The notes: generated by a model not told the origin, from the letters alone. Counted from the stretch's first letter, positions 1 through 9,264 are shown. The stretch: 64,000 nt of DNA from Acidiflorens sp963847715 (GCA_963847715.1 CAWKAZ010000015.1:148070-212069); one strand, 5' to 3'. Translations and numbers: made by a program.

Positions 1-780
1 GCTGTGAATTCAGCACCGGCAAAGACGGCTCCCGTCGCGACATTGGCAGCAAAGGCATCGGATCAGCCCGTGCCAGCAAGAACCGGGAAGTTCCGCATCG
101 TGCTCGATGCCGGACATGGCGGGTGGGACCTGGGCACAGTCGGTCGCCAGGGATTGCTGGAAAAAGATCTGGTCCTCGACGTGACACAGCGCCTCGGCAA
201 GCTGCTGCAATCGCGCCTGGGATTGGACGTCATGTTCACCCGCAGCAACGACAGCTACCTGGCCCTCGATCAGCGTGCCGATTTCGCCAACCAGGCGCAG
301 GCCGACTTGTTCGTTTCCGTGCATGCCAACTACAGCAACCTTGCGACCGCACGTGGAGTAGAAACGTATTACACCAACACGTTTGCCGCTCCAGGATCGA
401 AGGAAGCCGAAAAGCATGACGACGGCACATTCGCCAAAATGACGCCGGTCTCGCTAACAGCTGGCGGGCTGCATGAAAAGATCGAAGAATCGCGGCGACT
501 AGCAACTAGTGTGCAGCGGGCTCTCTATGCCACGCTCGCGGCCAGCAGCCCGGACATTCGCAACCGCGGCATCAAAGACGCTTCTTACGTCGTGCTGACC
601 GGTACGACGATGCCGGCCATTCTCACCGAGATCTCATTCGTCAGCAGTCCCGAGGACGAAAAGAAACTGCAGAACCCAGCCTACCGCGAGCAAATCGCCG
701 AAGCTCTCTATAAAGGCATCGCGGGATACCAGCAAACTGCTCCGCATTCCAAAATCGCCCAATTGCAAAAACCTCGCTAG
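1..780 (+). CDS. N-acetylmuramoyl-L-alanine amidase, C-terminal part (cut by window edge)
   Basis: This is the catalytic domain of an Amidase_3 (AmiC-type) zinc amidase, which cleaves the bond between N-acetylmuramic acid and the stem peptide in the cell envelope. The frame is open to the first base, so the true start lies left of the window. Visible motifs are VLDAGHGGWD (first zinc His), SVHANYS (second His) and ILTEISFVSS, whose Glu is the expected catalytic residue. A Pro/Ala-rich linker precedes the domain, suggesting an N-terminal targeting region (AMIN or similar) outside the window. The gene ends 40 bases from a convergent peptidase gene. The family call is secure; the localisation cannot be judged without the N-terminus. 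Confidence 0.9.
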   Translation, partial: AVNSAPAKTAPVATLAAKASDQPVPARTGKFRIVLDAGHGGWDLGTVGRQGLLEKDLVLDVTQRLGKLLQSRLGLDVMFTRSNDSYLALDQRADFANQAQADLFVSVHANYSNLATARGVETYYTNTFAAPGSKEAEKHDDGTFAKMTPVSLTAGGLHEKIEESRRLATSVQRALYATLAASSPDIRNRGIKDASYVVLTGTTMPAILTEISFVSSPEDEKKLQNPAYREQIAEALYKGIAGYQQTAPHSKIAQLQKPR

Positions 781-790
781 CCCATGTAGC

Positions 791-808
791 GCCGGCGCTC
801 TCGCCGGC
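791..808. repeat. REP-like GC-rich hairpin between convergent genes
   Basis: A perfect 7-bp stem (GCCGGCG / CGCCGGC) with a CTCT loop lies between the convergent amidase and peptidase genes. It is not followed by a T-run on either strand, so it is not a canonical intrinsic terminator, though it could still end or protect both transcripts. Short GC hairpins of this style are often dispersed in acidobacterial genomes; that origin is inferred and needs the genome to confirm. Confidence 0.4.
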
Positions 809-819
809 TCCACACGCGA

Positions 820-2997
820 CTAATTCGTGCTAGCAACGCCGTACTTCTCTAGCCACTTCAGTTCTTCGCGCACTTTGATTTTTCCGTGCCACGGATTCTT
901 CGTGAGCGAATGGCCTTCGCCCGGAAAAATCAGCAGGTCGCTGGGGACGTTCAGCTCGTGGAGCGCGCGGTCGAGCAGGTAGTCTTCGAGGACGGCGACT
1001 CGGACGTCGTCGGCTCCGGCGACCATGAGCGTTGGCGTGCGGACTTTGTCGATCTGGAAGATGGCGGCTTCGCTGCGGTAGCGATCGGGAGCCTCCCATG
1101 GTAAGCCGCCGAGGAAATAGGCGTCGTCTTTGACAGTGTCGTCGTTGCCCCAGTTGCCGACGTGCTCCACGGCTCCGGCTCCAGTGACAGCGGCTTTGAA
1201 GCGCGTGGTCTGCGTGATCAGCCAGTTGGTCATGTACCCGCCGTAGCTGTAGCCGCCGATCGCCAACTGATTCTCATCGGCGATTCCGTCTTTCACCAGC
1301 GCGTCGACGCCTGCCAAAATGTCTTTGCCCGGGCGGGAGACGATCTCAGGAACAATCTCGAGCGCGAACTTGTCTCCGTAACCCGTCGAACCGCGATAGT
1401 TCGGTTCGAAGACCAGCCACCCTGCCGTGGCCGCGAGGCGATCCCATTGATACCAGTCGGCTTCGAAGTGGTTTCCATCGGCATCCTGCGGACCGCCGTG
1501 AATGAAGACAAACATTGGCAGATTCTTCGCTTCAAATTTTCCCGGCGGATACATCAGCATGCCTTCGACACTGGTGCCATCGTCGGAGGTCCAGCGATAG
1601 GGCTTCGCCTGCGGAAGATCGCGGTCGTTAAACAACTTGTTGAACGACGTAATCGGACGCGCTTGCGCAAGTTTGTCAGCGCCATCAGCAAGGTAGACTT
1701 CTGTCGGCTGTGTAGTGGCGGAGTAGGCAAAGGCAATCCGCGAGCCTCGCCATGCGAATGTTGGAGTTTCGTAGGTTCCAGCCCAACCTTCGCGCTTGAC
1801 GGTCGCGGCCTGCGGATTCGCCTGGGTTGCGAATTGAACCTCGGTTCCAAGGCGGCACGCGCACAGCACGGAGCCGTCGCGGAGCGCCTCATAGTGTACG
1901 ACTTCGCCGGGATAATCGGCGAACCAGCGCTGGACTTCGTTCTTGCCGGAAACAGTATCGGTGTCGACCGAGTAAAGACGGGGCTGCGGATCCTCGTACT
2001 TGCCCTCGGCTGAACCAAGGTTGACCTGAAAAAACAAATGGCGACTGTCGGGAGCCCATTCGAGATTGAGTTCGATGGCTTCGTTGCGGGTCAAGCGGCC
2101 CGGCGCGGCTTCTGCGGCGTTATCGGTGAGGTTGACGAAATAGAGTTCGGTGTCCTCAACTTTCTCCTGTCGCTCGGAGACCGACGAAGTCAAGAACGCA
2201 AGACGACGGCCGTCATGCGAAATGCTGATTTCAGCCACGCGAAGCGGCGTACGCGTAATGGCTACCGCGCCAGGCATGAGGCCGGAATCTTTTTCCGCGT
2301 CGGTGATCTCCTTCGACCCGACTGCTGCGTGCCGTGCCAGCGCATCTTCAAGACCGAGCCGGAAGATCACATCGCCGCGCTCATCGCCGCGATAACGGAT
2401 CACGTCTTTCCACTCTTTCTTATGATCGTCATTTTGTTGCTTGTTCCAGGGCTGGCGGGTCGCGAACAGGATTGCCCTCGAGTCACCTGCCCAGGCGAAC
2501 GCGTGGACCTCCTCCTCGCCGGAAGTGAGCGCGAACGCCTCACCGCCGTTCGGCGAAATCAGAAAGAGCTGCGCGACGTCTTTATCTTTGTCGCCATCCT
2601 TGTCGTCCCCCCTCTTGTTGGCACCGTATCTGGCTTTGCTATCTCCGGAGTCTCCTTCTTTGGCGTCACCGCTCTTGCGCTCCGACAGGAACGCGATCCA
2701 CTGGCCATCGGGAGACCACTGCGCCGAACTCTCCCGCCCGGACTGCGTCAACTGCAGCAAAGTGCCAGATGCGACGCGGTACAGCCAGAGTTCCTTGCGG
2801 AAGATCTGCTGATTCCAGTCGGCTCGCTCGGTTTCGATCACGACCGAGTTGCCATCGGGAGAAACCTTCACGGACGGAAAGCTGACAGAGTTGAAAAACT
2901 CATCGAGAGTGAGCTTTGGCTTGGTGGTTTGACCCTGAGCGAGCATCGAAAAGCAAACTAAGCACAGGAGCGAGGTGAGCACAATCAGTCGTCGCAT
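820..2997 (-). CDS. S9 family peptidase (acylaminoacyl-peptidase-like), secreted
   Basis: This is a 725-residue prolyl-oligopeptidase family serine peptidase with an N-terminal beta-propeller (about residues 40-440, with WSPDGQW and WAPDSRH TolB/WD-like repeats) and a C-terminal alpha/beta-hydrolase domain. The nucleophile sits in GGYSYGGYM, the Asp in GADDVRV and the His in GEGHSL, so the triad is complete. I chose the ATG at 2997 because it begins a clean signal peptide (MRRLIVLTSLLCLVCF...) ending near AQGQ; the frame remains open upstream to 3054. An acidic, Lys/Asp-rich insertion near residues 115-145 (KDGDKDKD) is unusual within the propeller. It probably degrades oligopeptides outside the cytoplasm. 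It is the last gene of the minus-strand group that starts at 7327. Confidence 0.9.
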   Translation of the reverse strand: MRRLIVLTSLLCLVCFSMLAQGQTTKPKLTLDEFFNSVSFPSVKVSPDGNSVVIETERADWNQQIFRKELWLYRVASGTLLQLTQSGRESSAQWSPDGQWIAFLSERKSGDAKEGDSGDSKARYGANKRGDDKDGDKDKDVAQLFLISPNGGEAFALTSGEEEVHAFAWAGDSRAILFATRQPWNKQQNDDHKKEWKDVIRYRGDERGDVIFRLGLEDALARHAAVGSKEITDAEKDSGLMPGAVAITRTPLRVAEISISHDGRRLAFLTSSVSERQEKVEDTELYFVNLTDNAAEAAPGRLTRNEAIELNLEWAPDSRHLFFQVNLGSAEGKYEDPQPRLYSVDTDTVSGKNEVQRWFADYPGEVVHYEALRDGSVLCACRLGTEVQFATQANPQAATVKREGWAGTYETPTFAWRGSRIAFAYSATTQPTEVYLADGADKLAQARPITSFNKLFNDRDLPQAKPYRWTSDDGTSVEGMLMYPPGKFEAKNLPMFVFIHGGPQDADGNHFEADWYQWDRLAATAGWLVFEPNYRGSTGYGDKFALEIVPEIVSRPGKDILAGVDALVKDGIADENQLAIGGYSYGGYMTNWLITQTTRFKAAVTGAGAVEHVGNWGNDDTVKDDAYFLGGLPWEAPDRYRSEAAIFQIDKVRTPTLMVAGADDVRVAVLEDYLLDRALHELNVPSDLLIFPGEGHSLTKNPWHGKIKVREELKWLEKYGVASTN

Positions 2998-3050
2998 AGA
3001 TTTTGGGCCCTTACAGCAACATGCAATGTTCGGTAGAGATGCAGCTTGAT

Positions 3051-3659
3051 TCATGGCGCCACCGTTTGCGCGCTGCGCAGCGCCTCTTCGAGCGTCTGGT
3101 TGCTCGGGATGGTCTGTTCTACAACGCGCCAGCCGTCGTCATAGCTTCGAAATGCCACGGTGGAGCGGTAATGGATGCCATTGTCATAAAGCGCTGCACC
3201 CACCGGATTGATCGCAACCCAATGCCATGTGAACTCGACGTCCGCTAGATTGCCAGTCTTGCTGATCCCCGAAACAGCGACCAGCTCGTGGCGAGCGACT
3301 TGAATTCCGATTGGGCCATTGTCGGGCAACGCGCTCGAAATCAAAGGCCGGATCGTCTCAACTCCCAGCGGCGTGAGCACCACATCCCAGCAAGGCGCGG
3401 GTTCGACGCCGGAGGGACACTTCTGCTCCGTGCCAAGAATCCATCCACGTCGCTGCAAAACCATGAAGTCGGGAGAACTGAAGTCCTTATTAGAAACAAT
3501 GCCCGGTCGAAGCCAGAACATCTGCGGCGCTTTGAATGCGTCGGACGCAGAAATCAAATCCGCTGCGAGACGGCGCGTAAGGAAATCGCGCGGAGAACAG
3601 CCCATTCCCAGACACAATAAAGCCGCCAGCAGCAAGGTTTTCGCGGTGCGTATGAACAT
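3051..3659 (-). CDS. Putative lipoprotein of unknown function
   Basis: A 202-residue protein whose N-terminus (MFIRTAKTLLLAALLCLGMGCS) is a lipoprotein signal with the lipobox LGMGC; the Cys at about residue 21 would be lipidated. The frame extends to 3737, but those codons overlap the radical SAM gene and lack a signal, so I start at the ATG at 3659. The body has no family I recognise. It contains a conserved-looking segment around VEFTWHWVAINPVG and a C-terminal stretch (TVAFRSYDDGWRVVEQ) reminiscent of small NTF2-like or lipoprotein folds, which is only a guess. It starts 10 bases after the stop of the upstream gene, so it is probably co-transcribed. Confidence 0.7.
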   Translation of the reverse strand: MFIRTAKTLLLAALLCLGMGCSPRDFLTRRLAADLISASDAFKAPQMFWLRPGIVSNKDFSSPDFMVLQRRGWILGTEQKCPSGVEPAPCWDVVLTPLGVETIRPLISSALPDNGPIGIQVARHELVAVSGISKTGNLADVEFTWHWVAINPVGAALYDNGIHYRSTVAFRSYDDGWRVVEQTIPSNQTLEEALRSAQTVAP

Positions 3660-3669
3660 GAACGAGTCG

Positions 3670-4803
3670 TCAGGAGATTCTAACGAATTGCGACCGTCTG
3701 CGGGGTAGAAAAGGCGACGCGGTAATCTGGCCGTCAAATTTCCTGGACCAACGGCCCGGGATCGGCGTGTGGCAAGCCGAACACTGCCCCTGTGGAGTCA
3801 GTTTGTAGGCTCGTATCGAGTATCCATAGCGCTGGATCAGCAATTCGCCGCATTGATGACAGCGAGTATCTTCCAGACCTTCCACCCGTCCCGGAAGGTT
3901 GCCCGCGTAGATGTAGCGCAGTCCCGCGTCACGTCCAATCGCGGCCGCGCGCAGCAGGTCTTCTGGGCGCGTGTCGGCAGGCGAGGTCATTTTGTAATCC
4001 TGATGGAACGCAGTCACGTGCCACGGAATGTCGGGAGAAACATCCGCCAGGAATGCGGTCAATTTGCGAAGCTCGTCGTCGCCGTCGTTGAATCCGGGAA
4101 TGAGTAAAGTGACGATCTCCAGCCACACACCCATTGTGTGCAGGGCGCGGATCGTATCGAGGACCGGCTGCAGACGTCCACCGAGCTGACGGTAGTGGCG
4201 ATCATCAAAACTCTTGAGGTCCACTTTGTAGAGATCGATCCACGGATGAAGATACTCGAGCACCTGCGGAGTTCCGTTGCCATTCGAAACAAACGCAGTC
4301 TGTAGTCCGGCTTCGCGGGCCCGACGAAACACCGCGACCGCCCATTCACTGGTGATCAGAGGCTCGTTATAGGTACTGACCACAACTTTTGCGCCTTGTG
4401 CGAGCGCGTCCTTCACCAGCAATTCAGGATCAACTTCGAGCGGCGGAGACACGGCTTCCGGATCGCGGAGCGCCTGCGATGTGACCCAGTTCTGGCAATA
4501 GGTGCAATGCAAGTCGCATCCAAGCATTCCGAAACTGTAGGCGAGCGCTCCGGGATAAGCGTGGAAGAACGGCTTCTTCTCGATCGGATCGCACTGCACT
4601 CCGGCAACATAGCCCCAGGGAACGTAGAGAGTGCCACCGTGATTAAAGCGAACCTTGCAGACGCCGGGCTGTCCTTCGGGAATCGGGCAGCAGTGGCCGC
4701 AAGCAAAGCAGCGGATGCGACTGCCATCCAACTTTTCCCAGAGAGCAGGGTCGCCTTCGCGGACGCGGGAGTCCGCGGTCAAGATGTCGCGCAGCGTGGC
4801 CAC
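3670..4803 (-). CDS. amrS: AmmeMemoRadiSam system radical SAM enzyme
   Basis: A 377-residue radical SAM protein with the cluster motif CDLHCTYC (CxxxCxxC) at about residues 95-102. The family is often annotated as a pyruvate-formate-lyase-activating-enzyme homologue. Additional cysteine pairs are visible: CFACGHCC near the N-terminus and CHQCGELL / CSACHTP near the C-terminus, the latter probably a zinc ribbon. Family members usually occur with MEMO and AMMECR1 proteins; neither partner is in this window. The biochemical role of the trio is not settled. The start ATG at 4803 lies 4 bases after the stop of the upstream gene, so they probably share a transcript. Confidence 0.9.
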   Translation of the reverse strand: MATLRDILTADSRVREGDPALWEKLDGSRIRCFACGHCCPIPEGQPGVCKVRFNHGGTLYVPWGYVAGVQCDPIEKKPFFHAYPGALAYSFGMLGCDLHCTYCQNWVTSQALRDPEAVSPPLEVDPELLVKDALAQGAKVVVSTYNEPLITSEWAVAVFRRAREAGLQTAFVSNGNGTPQVLEYLHPWIDLYKVDLKSFDDRHYRQLGGRLQPVLDTIRALHTMGVWLEIVTLLIPGFNDGDDELRKLTAFLADVSPDIPWHVTAFHQDYKMTSPADTRPEDLLRAAAIGRDAGLRYIYAGNLPGRVEGLEDTRCHQCGELLIQRYGYSIRAYKLTPQGQCSACHTPIPGRWSRKFDGQITASPFLPRRRSQFVRIS

Positions 4804-4807
4804 ACGA

Positions 4808-5476
4808 CTATTTTATGCTTTGTTTCGGTTCGGGCGGAGCAACGACTGTGAGATAAACAGGCAAAGCTGTGACCAACGTTTTGGGGACCGAACAACCGAC
4901 GCTTTCGGCTGTCGACCGAAGGTAATTCATGCACTCAGCAACATTGAATGAGCATTCAGGTGGGTTATAGGTGGTGGTGAATTGATACTGGCCAATAGCA
5001 TCCACGCTCAGTCTAGACTTGCCAGACTTGAGGCGGTAGGTCTGATTCGGCGCAAGTTTGACCCAGCTCTGCTCGATCTCGGATAGCAACTTCTCGCGGG
5101 GCCACGTCGGACCACCGTCGTAATGGTCGACAAAAAAGTCACGCTCAACTTTCTTGCCGTTCTTGTCGATGCGAGATAACCGCGTGCTCAGGAATCCGGT
5201 CGCCACAATTTCATGAGTCTGAGATGGCTCCGGGAAACAAAGGGTCCGGTCGGTGAGATTCACAATCTCCATCTTTGCGAAAATCGCTTCGTTCAGAACG
5301 TATGTTTCTTTGTCAGGAATTATCCTTAGCTCGAGTTCTGGAGTCTTCGGCTGAGAGCTTATGCCCCTGTCCGAAAAATGTACCTGGGCACAGATCGAGG
5401 CGGCACCCGCCGCAAAGACCAAAAGAACTCTGAAAACTCGCTTCAGGCGAGTTGCATCATGCCGCTGCGGTCGCAT
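4808..5476 (-). CDS. Secreted protein of unknown function
   Basis: A 222-residue protein with an N-terminal signal peptide (basic start, then VLLVFAAGAASICAQ with a plausible cleavage after CAQ). The mature part begins with a segment typical of beta-sandwich domains (ELRIIPDKETYVLNEAIFAK followed by VNLTDRTLCF), a pattern also seen in bacterial Ig-like or DUF-type envelope proteins. I recognise no enzyme motif. Its ATG directly abuts the TGA of the upstream PilZ-GAF-Sel1 gene with no spacer, so the two are almost certainly translated from one message, and it is followed 4 bases later by amrS. Confidence 0.7.
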   Translation of the reverse strand: MRPQRHDATRLKRVFRVLLVFAAGAASICAQVHFSDRGISSQPKTPELELRIIPDKETYVLNEAIFAKMEIVNLTDRTLCFPEPSQTHEIVATGFLSTRLSRIDKNGKKVERDFFVDHYDGGPTWPREKLLSEIEQSWVKLAPNQTYRLKSGKSRLSVDAIGQYQFTTTYNPPECSFNVAECMNYLRSTAESVGCSVPKTLVTALPVYLTVVAPPEPKQSIK

Positions 5477-7327
5477 TCAGTTCGCCTCGGACTTCGGGCG
5501 CTGGTTGTGGTTATGAAGCCACAATTCGGCTTGTTGCCGCGCGGTGGAGATTTGCGCACGGGTCATCTGATAGGTCAGTCCTTCGAGCCGGGACTTGCTG
5601 ATCTCGTCGCCTTGAGCCGTGGCAATCGCCGACCAGTAGTAGGCTTTGGACAAATCTTCAGGAACACCGCGTCCGGCCCAATAGTAGGCTCCAAGACGAG
5701 ACTGTGCATCGACGTGGCCTTGTTCGGCGGCGCGCTCGAACCACTTCATGGCCTGCGTGTCATCCTGCGGAACGCCTTCTCCGTTGTGGTAGCGCACGGC
5801 CATCTGCCATTGCGCTTCGGAGTCTCCTCGGTCGGCGAGGGTCTGCAAGTCTGCGACGGATCGTACGGGAACACGCTGATCCGTCGAGCCTCGATCGCCT
5901 GCGTTTCGTCTTGAAACCGTCGAGGATGCCTCTACCGCCGTGACCGACGAACCCCGCGCTGTTGGCGACGATCCCGCAAAGCGCCGTTCGACCATCGGGC
6001 CAAGCACATAACCGACAACCACCGCCACCACGGCGACCACCAGTCCGATCAATGCACGATAGAGCAGACGAGACGGAGTGGACGCGGGCTTGGGAACTGG
6101 CGCGGAGACTGTTTCTGAATCTGGCTTAGACGCGACTGGTTCGGAAGCTTGAAGGCTTTCCTCCGCGATTTCCGGCTCCGTATCCCGCGATGCCTCCCGC
6201 GTGGCATGTGCCAAGTCCAGCTCCATCTCGTGCACCTCTGTCGGGGAGAGCTCTGGCGCAACCGCGGAAATCTCGGGCCTGGTCATTGGCGCGGTCGCGG
6301 CGGGAATCTGTTCGTGAGTAGTCAGCGGCGACATTCGTTCTGATGCGTTTTCCAGCACGTTCCTGCCATGCACCTTGGGCACCATCTCGCCGAGTCGGTC
6401 TAAGAGCGCGCCGTGCGCCAAGGTAAAACTATGCGGATGAGGAGAGAAAATCTCGAGCAACCCAACTACCTTGAAATCAGAAAAGATCGGAGACGCAATC
6501 AGCGAGCCGATGCCCAGCGCCCGCGCAATTTCGGGATCGACGCGCGGGTCATTTTCCATGTCCTCGCACGAGACCAGCAGCCCGCTTCTGACACACTCTC
6601 CCGAGAGCCCCTGCTTTACGTCGACCAGCGTTCCGAGAGGAGGAGCAGGCTCTCCGGCGCGCGCCCGCCAGATCATGTTATCCACAGTCAAAAAGGCCAG
6701 AGCCGCGCCGCTGGCTCCGGTAAGGTTCAGGCTGCGCTCGGCGATCAGATGGAGCACTTCGTCGATGCTGCCCCCCAGTTCGCGGATTTCTTGCCGAACA
6801 GCTTCTAGCGGAGGAACGCGCTGGGTTCGATCGACAATCGGGACCAGAACTGCAGATTCGGTGGCAGGCTCAGTGGCAGGAGCGGGCTCGGCCACGGTCT
6901 CCTGTTCACGATGCGCCAGTTGCGCTGTGCGTGCCTGATGGTTTGAGCTGGCGATCAGCAAATTGGCGAAGAGCCACTCCTGCAGGGCCTTACGGGAACC
7001 TTCCGAAAACTGGGAGAAGCGGATGCCTCCCCGACCCGTTTCATCGCCCCATATCACGTGGCCGCTACCGTGGACAAAGCTTCTGGTTTCCGGAAGATCG
7101 AGGCAAATGCTGACAGCGTGATTTGGTTCGAGTCGCTCGCCGGTCTGGACGGCGAAGCCTTCTTCATGCAGGTCGAGCAGTTCGCTGAGATCCACGGTCA
7201 TCCCGGTTTGCTGGCCGTTGAAGCTGGCATAAACGGGAGTGTGGAGTTTCTGGCGAACGCACCGGCGCCGCTCTCGGTTGGGAGCGCCTGGAACTGGATC
7301 CGGCAATCGGCCAATGCTCCGATCCAT
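5477..7327 (-). CDS. PilZ-GAF-transmembrane-Sel1 multidomain protein
   Basis: A 616-residue protein joining four modules. An N-terminal PilZ-like domain (about 18-120) has an RxxxR-type element in RRRCVR and a degenerate second motif (DLHEEG instead of DxSxxG). A GAF-like domain (about 185-330) contains the block around GLSGECVRSGLLVSCEDMENDPRV. A single transmembrane helix follows (about 425-445, LIGLVVAVVAVVVGYVLG), then at least two Sel1 repeats (about 500-575, e.g. YHNGEGVPQDDTQAMKWFERAA). The topology suggests a cytoplasmic sensor coupled to a periplasmic Sel1 scaffold. PilZ domains commonly bind cyclic-di-GMP, but the altered second motif makes binding uncertain. It heads a minus-strand cluster and its partner is unknown. 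Confidence 0.8.
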   Translation of the reverse strand: MDRSIGRLPDPVPGAPNRERRRCVRQKLHTPVYASFNGQQTGMTVDLSELLDLHEEGFAVQTGERLEPNHAVSICLDLPETRSFVHGSGHVIWGDETGRGGIRFSQFSEGSRKALQEWLFANLLIASSNHQARTAQLAHREQETVAEPAPATEPATESAVLVPIVDRTQRVPPLEAVRQEIRELGGSIDEVLHLIAERSLNLTGASGAALAFLTVDNMIWRARAGEPAPPLGTLVDVKQGLSGECVRSGLLVSCEDMENDPRVDPEIARALGIGSLIASPIFSDFKVVGLLEIFSPHPHSFTLAHGALLDRLGEMVPKVHGRNVLENASERMSPLTTHEQIPAATAPMTRPEISAVAPELSPTEVHEMELDLAHATREASRDTEPEIAEESLQASEPVASKPDSETVSAPVPKPASTPSRLLYRALIGLVVAVVAVVVGYVLGPMVERRFAGSSPTARGSSVTAVEASSTVSRRNAGDRGSTDQRVPVRSVADLQTLADRGDSEAQWQMAVRYHNGEGVPQDDTQAMKWFERAAEQGHVDAQSRLGAYYWAGRGVPEDLSKAYYWSAIATAQGDEISKSRLEGLTYQMTRAQISTARQQAELWLHNHNQRPKSEAN

Positions 7328-7420
7328 AGGTTATTAATCATATTAACTCAGGGATGGAAACGAAGGCATTAAGAATAGGGAGCCGCGGCCTGGCTTTTTA
7401 GAAACTCCATGCGGCCACAG

Positions 7421-8965
7421 CTAGAGATTGGCGGTCCGATACTGAGGTTCGCTTTGTGCCACGGGCACCAGAACCTCGTGTCTTGCAAGCGCGCGATCGA
7501 GCGCATTGGCGAGAGCTGCCGGGAACTCGGCTGTAAGCAGATTCACATCCAATTGAAGATCGCGATGTGTATAGACGCGGTAAACGTCCAGAGTGCCCCG
7601 GCGCTGGTTCGAAGCAGTCACCAGATCGAGCGTGAGCTTCCATGTCGGCTGGCTGGAGATTGCCATCATGTGCGGAATCTTGCTCCAGTGGAAGGGGCGG
7701 TTCGTTTCAATGTTCACCGGCTGATCGCCCGAAATCGTTTTGACGTGCAACTCGAAGGCGTCGAAATCATTGCTTTCAAAGGCAGCGATCAGAATGCTCC
7801 GCACCTGATCGAAATCACCCGCCGCTTTGAGTTCCTGCACCGCGCGACGCACCGCAAGGTTATTGATCACAATCTGGCGCTGGTCGATGGTGCGCTGTGC
7901 CACACGCCGCAACTCACCGAATTCGAGATAGTTCAGATGCTGAACTCCGAGCCAGATTCCAGTGCCGACGACTGCCAGTACCAGTCCCAGAGTGCTGCCC
8001 GTCGGCCATAGCAGGAACAGGCTGAGCATCGCAAAAACCGCCGAAACCGCATAGAGAACGATGACCACCTGGCGATGCGTGAATCCCATCTGAAGCAGTT
8101 TGTGATGAATGTGTTCACGGTCCGCAGTGAAAATCGGGCGTCCGCTGATCAATCGGCGCATGACGGAAAGCAGAGTTTCCAGAATCGGCAATCCGAAGGA
8201 GACCACCGGGATCGCCACGGCCACGAAGGTGGGTGCCTTTTGCGCTCCCGCCAGTGCCAGCGCGCTGAGCATGAAACCGATGAACAGGCTGCCAGAATCT
8301 CCCAGAAAAATCGTGGCCGGATTGAAATTGAAGCGCAGGAAGCCAAGAATGGCACCCGCCAGCGTCACGCTCATCAGGGCGCCCAGCCATGATTGATCGA
8401 CCAGGGAGACTACAAAAACGACCATCGTCGAAAACAGTGCCGAGCCGGCGGCCAAACCGTCCAGGCCGTCGATCAGATTAAACGCGTTGGTTACCGCTAC
8501 TACCCACAACACCGTGAGCGGCAAACCGACGAACCATGGAAGGGACTGAGAACCGAAAATCAACGGCAGGTCGAGGACGCGCATTCCGCCAGCGAAGAGC
8601 ATCGACGCCGCGATCGCCTGCACGGTAAATTTCAGGTATGGTCCGGCACCGCGGAGATCGTCGTAAATGCCGAGACAAAAAATGAGGCAGGCCGGGACGT
8701 AGATGCGAAGAAGCATCGTCGGCGCGAGCCCAACGGCCAAGCGTGGAAATAGCAGGGAAAGTGCCAGCCAGAGACCCAGACTGACCGAGAAAGCGAGAAA
8801 AATAGCCACGCCTCCCAACCGGGGAAGAGAGGCTCGATGAACATGCCGTCCGCCTTGGGGCGGAGAGACCCAACCGCGCCGAGTGGCGAGGTCTCGCACT
8901 TCCCGAGTAGCCACGAACGATAAGGCTAACGAGAACGCGAACAACCCAAAAAACAAGATCGTCAA
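7421..8965 (-). CDS. WecA/MraY-like undecaprenyl-phosphate sugar-1-phosphate transferase with C-terminal extension
   Basis: A polytopic phosphoglycosyltransferase (GT4/MraY family) that would attach the first sugar-phosphate to undecaprenyl phosphate and so prime synthesis of the repeat unit. Diagnostic motifs are NAFNLIDGLDGLAAG (catalytic Asp pair), FLGDSGSLFIGF and the HIHHKLLQMG cytoplasmic loop. About ten hydrophobic helices end near residue 335; a soluble tail of roughly 180 residues follows (from YLEFGELRRVAQRT), longer than in ordinary WecA. I prefer a TTG start at 8965 because AGAAGGGA lies 9 bases upstream; a GTG at 9007 in the same frame has no visible ribosome site. It is divergent from the export gene at 9265 and bounds the polysaccharide locus on the left. 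Confidence 0.88.
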   Translation of the reverse strand: MTILFFGLFAFSLALSFVATREVRDLATRRGWVSPPQGGRHVHRASLPRLGGVAIFLAFSVSLGLWLALSLLFPRLAVGLAPTMLLRIYVPACLIFCLGIYDDLRGAGPYLKFTVQAIAASMLFAGGMRVLDLPLIFGSQSLPWFVGLPLTVLWVVAVTNAFNLIDGLDGLAAGSALFSTMVVFVVSLVDQSWLGALMSVTLAGAILGFLRFNFNPATIFLGDSGSLFIGFMLSALALAGAQKAPTFVAVAIPVVSFGLPILETLLSVMRRLISGRPIFTADREHIHHKLLQMGFTHRQVVIVLYAVSAVFAMLSLFLLWPTGSTLGLVLAVVGTGIWLGVQHLNYLEFGELRRVAQRTIDQRQIVINNLAVRRAVQELKAAGDFDQVRSILIAAFESNDFDAFELHVKTISGDQPVNIETNRPFHWSKIPHMMAISSQPTWKLTLDLVTASNQRRGTLDVYRVYTHRDLQLDVNLLTAEFPAALANALDRALARHEVLVPVAQSEPQYRTANL

Positions 8966-9264
8966 GGTCAGAGTTCCCTTCTCGCCGAAACCTTCTTCGC
9001 TGCACACTCAGGCGTGTAGCGCGAAAGCATCAACCAGAGTTTTCAGACAGGGCTTCCCGATTCAGTGGCGTTGCAAAAACTTATTGCTGATTTTTTGAAA
9101 TGATACAACCGTGACTGCCGCTGAGCAACTGTTTCGGCAGGTTTTCAGCACGCTGCGCCGTTAACTCCTGATGCTCGATCATGCGCTCAACAGGGCATTC
9201 TGAGCGGATTGTGGCGAGTTTATTGTGTTAAACTCGACGCACGCTTAAATCCAGGAGTCTTGGT

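Noticed and set aside
2038..2961. 307-codon open frame on the + strand opposite the S9 peptidase
   Set aside because: Mirror of the peptidase propeller; low-complexity composition and no ribosome site.
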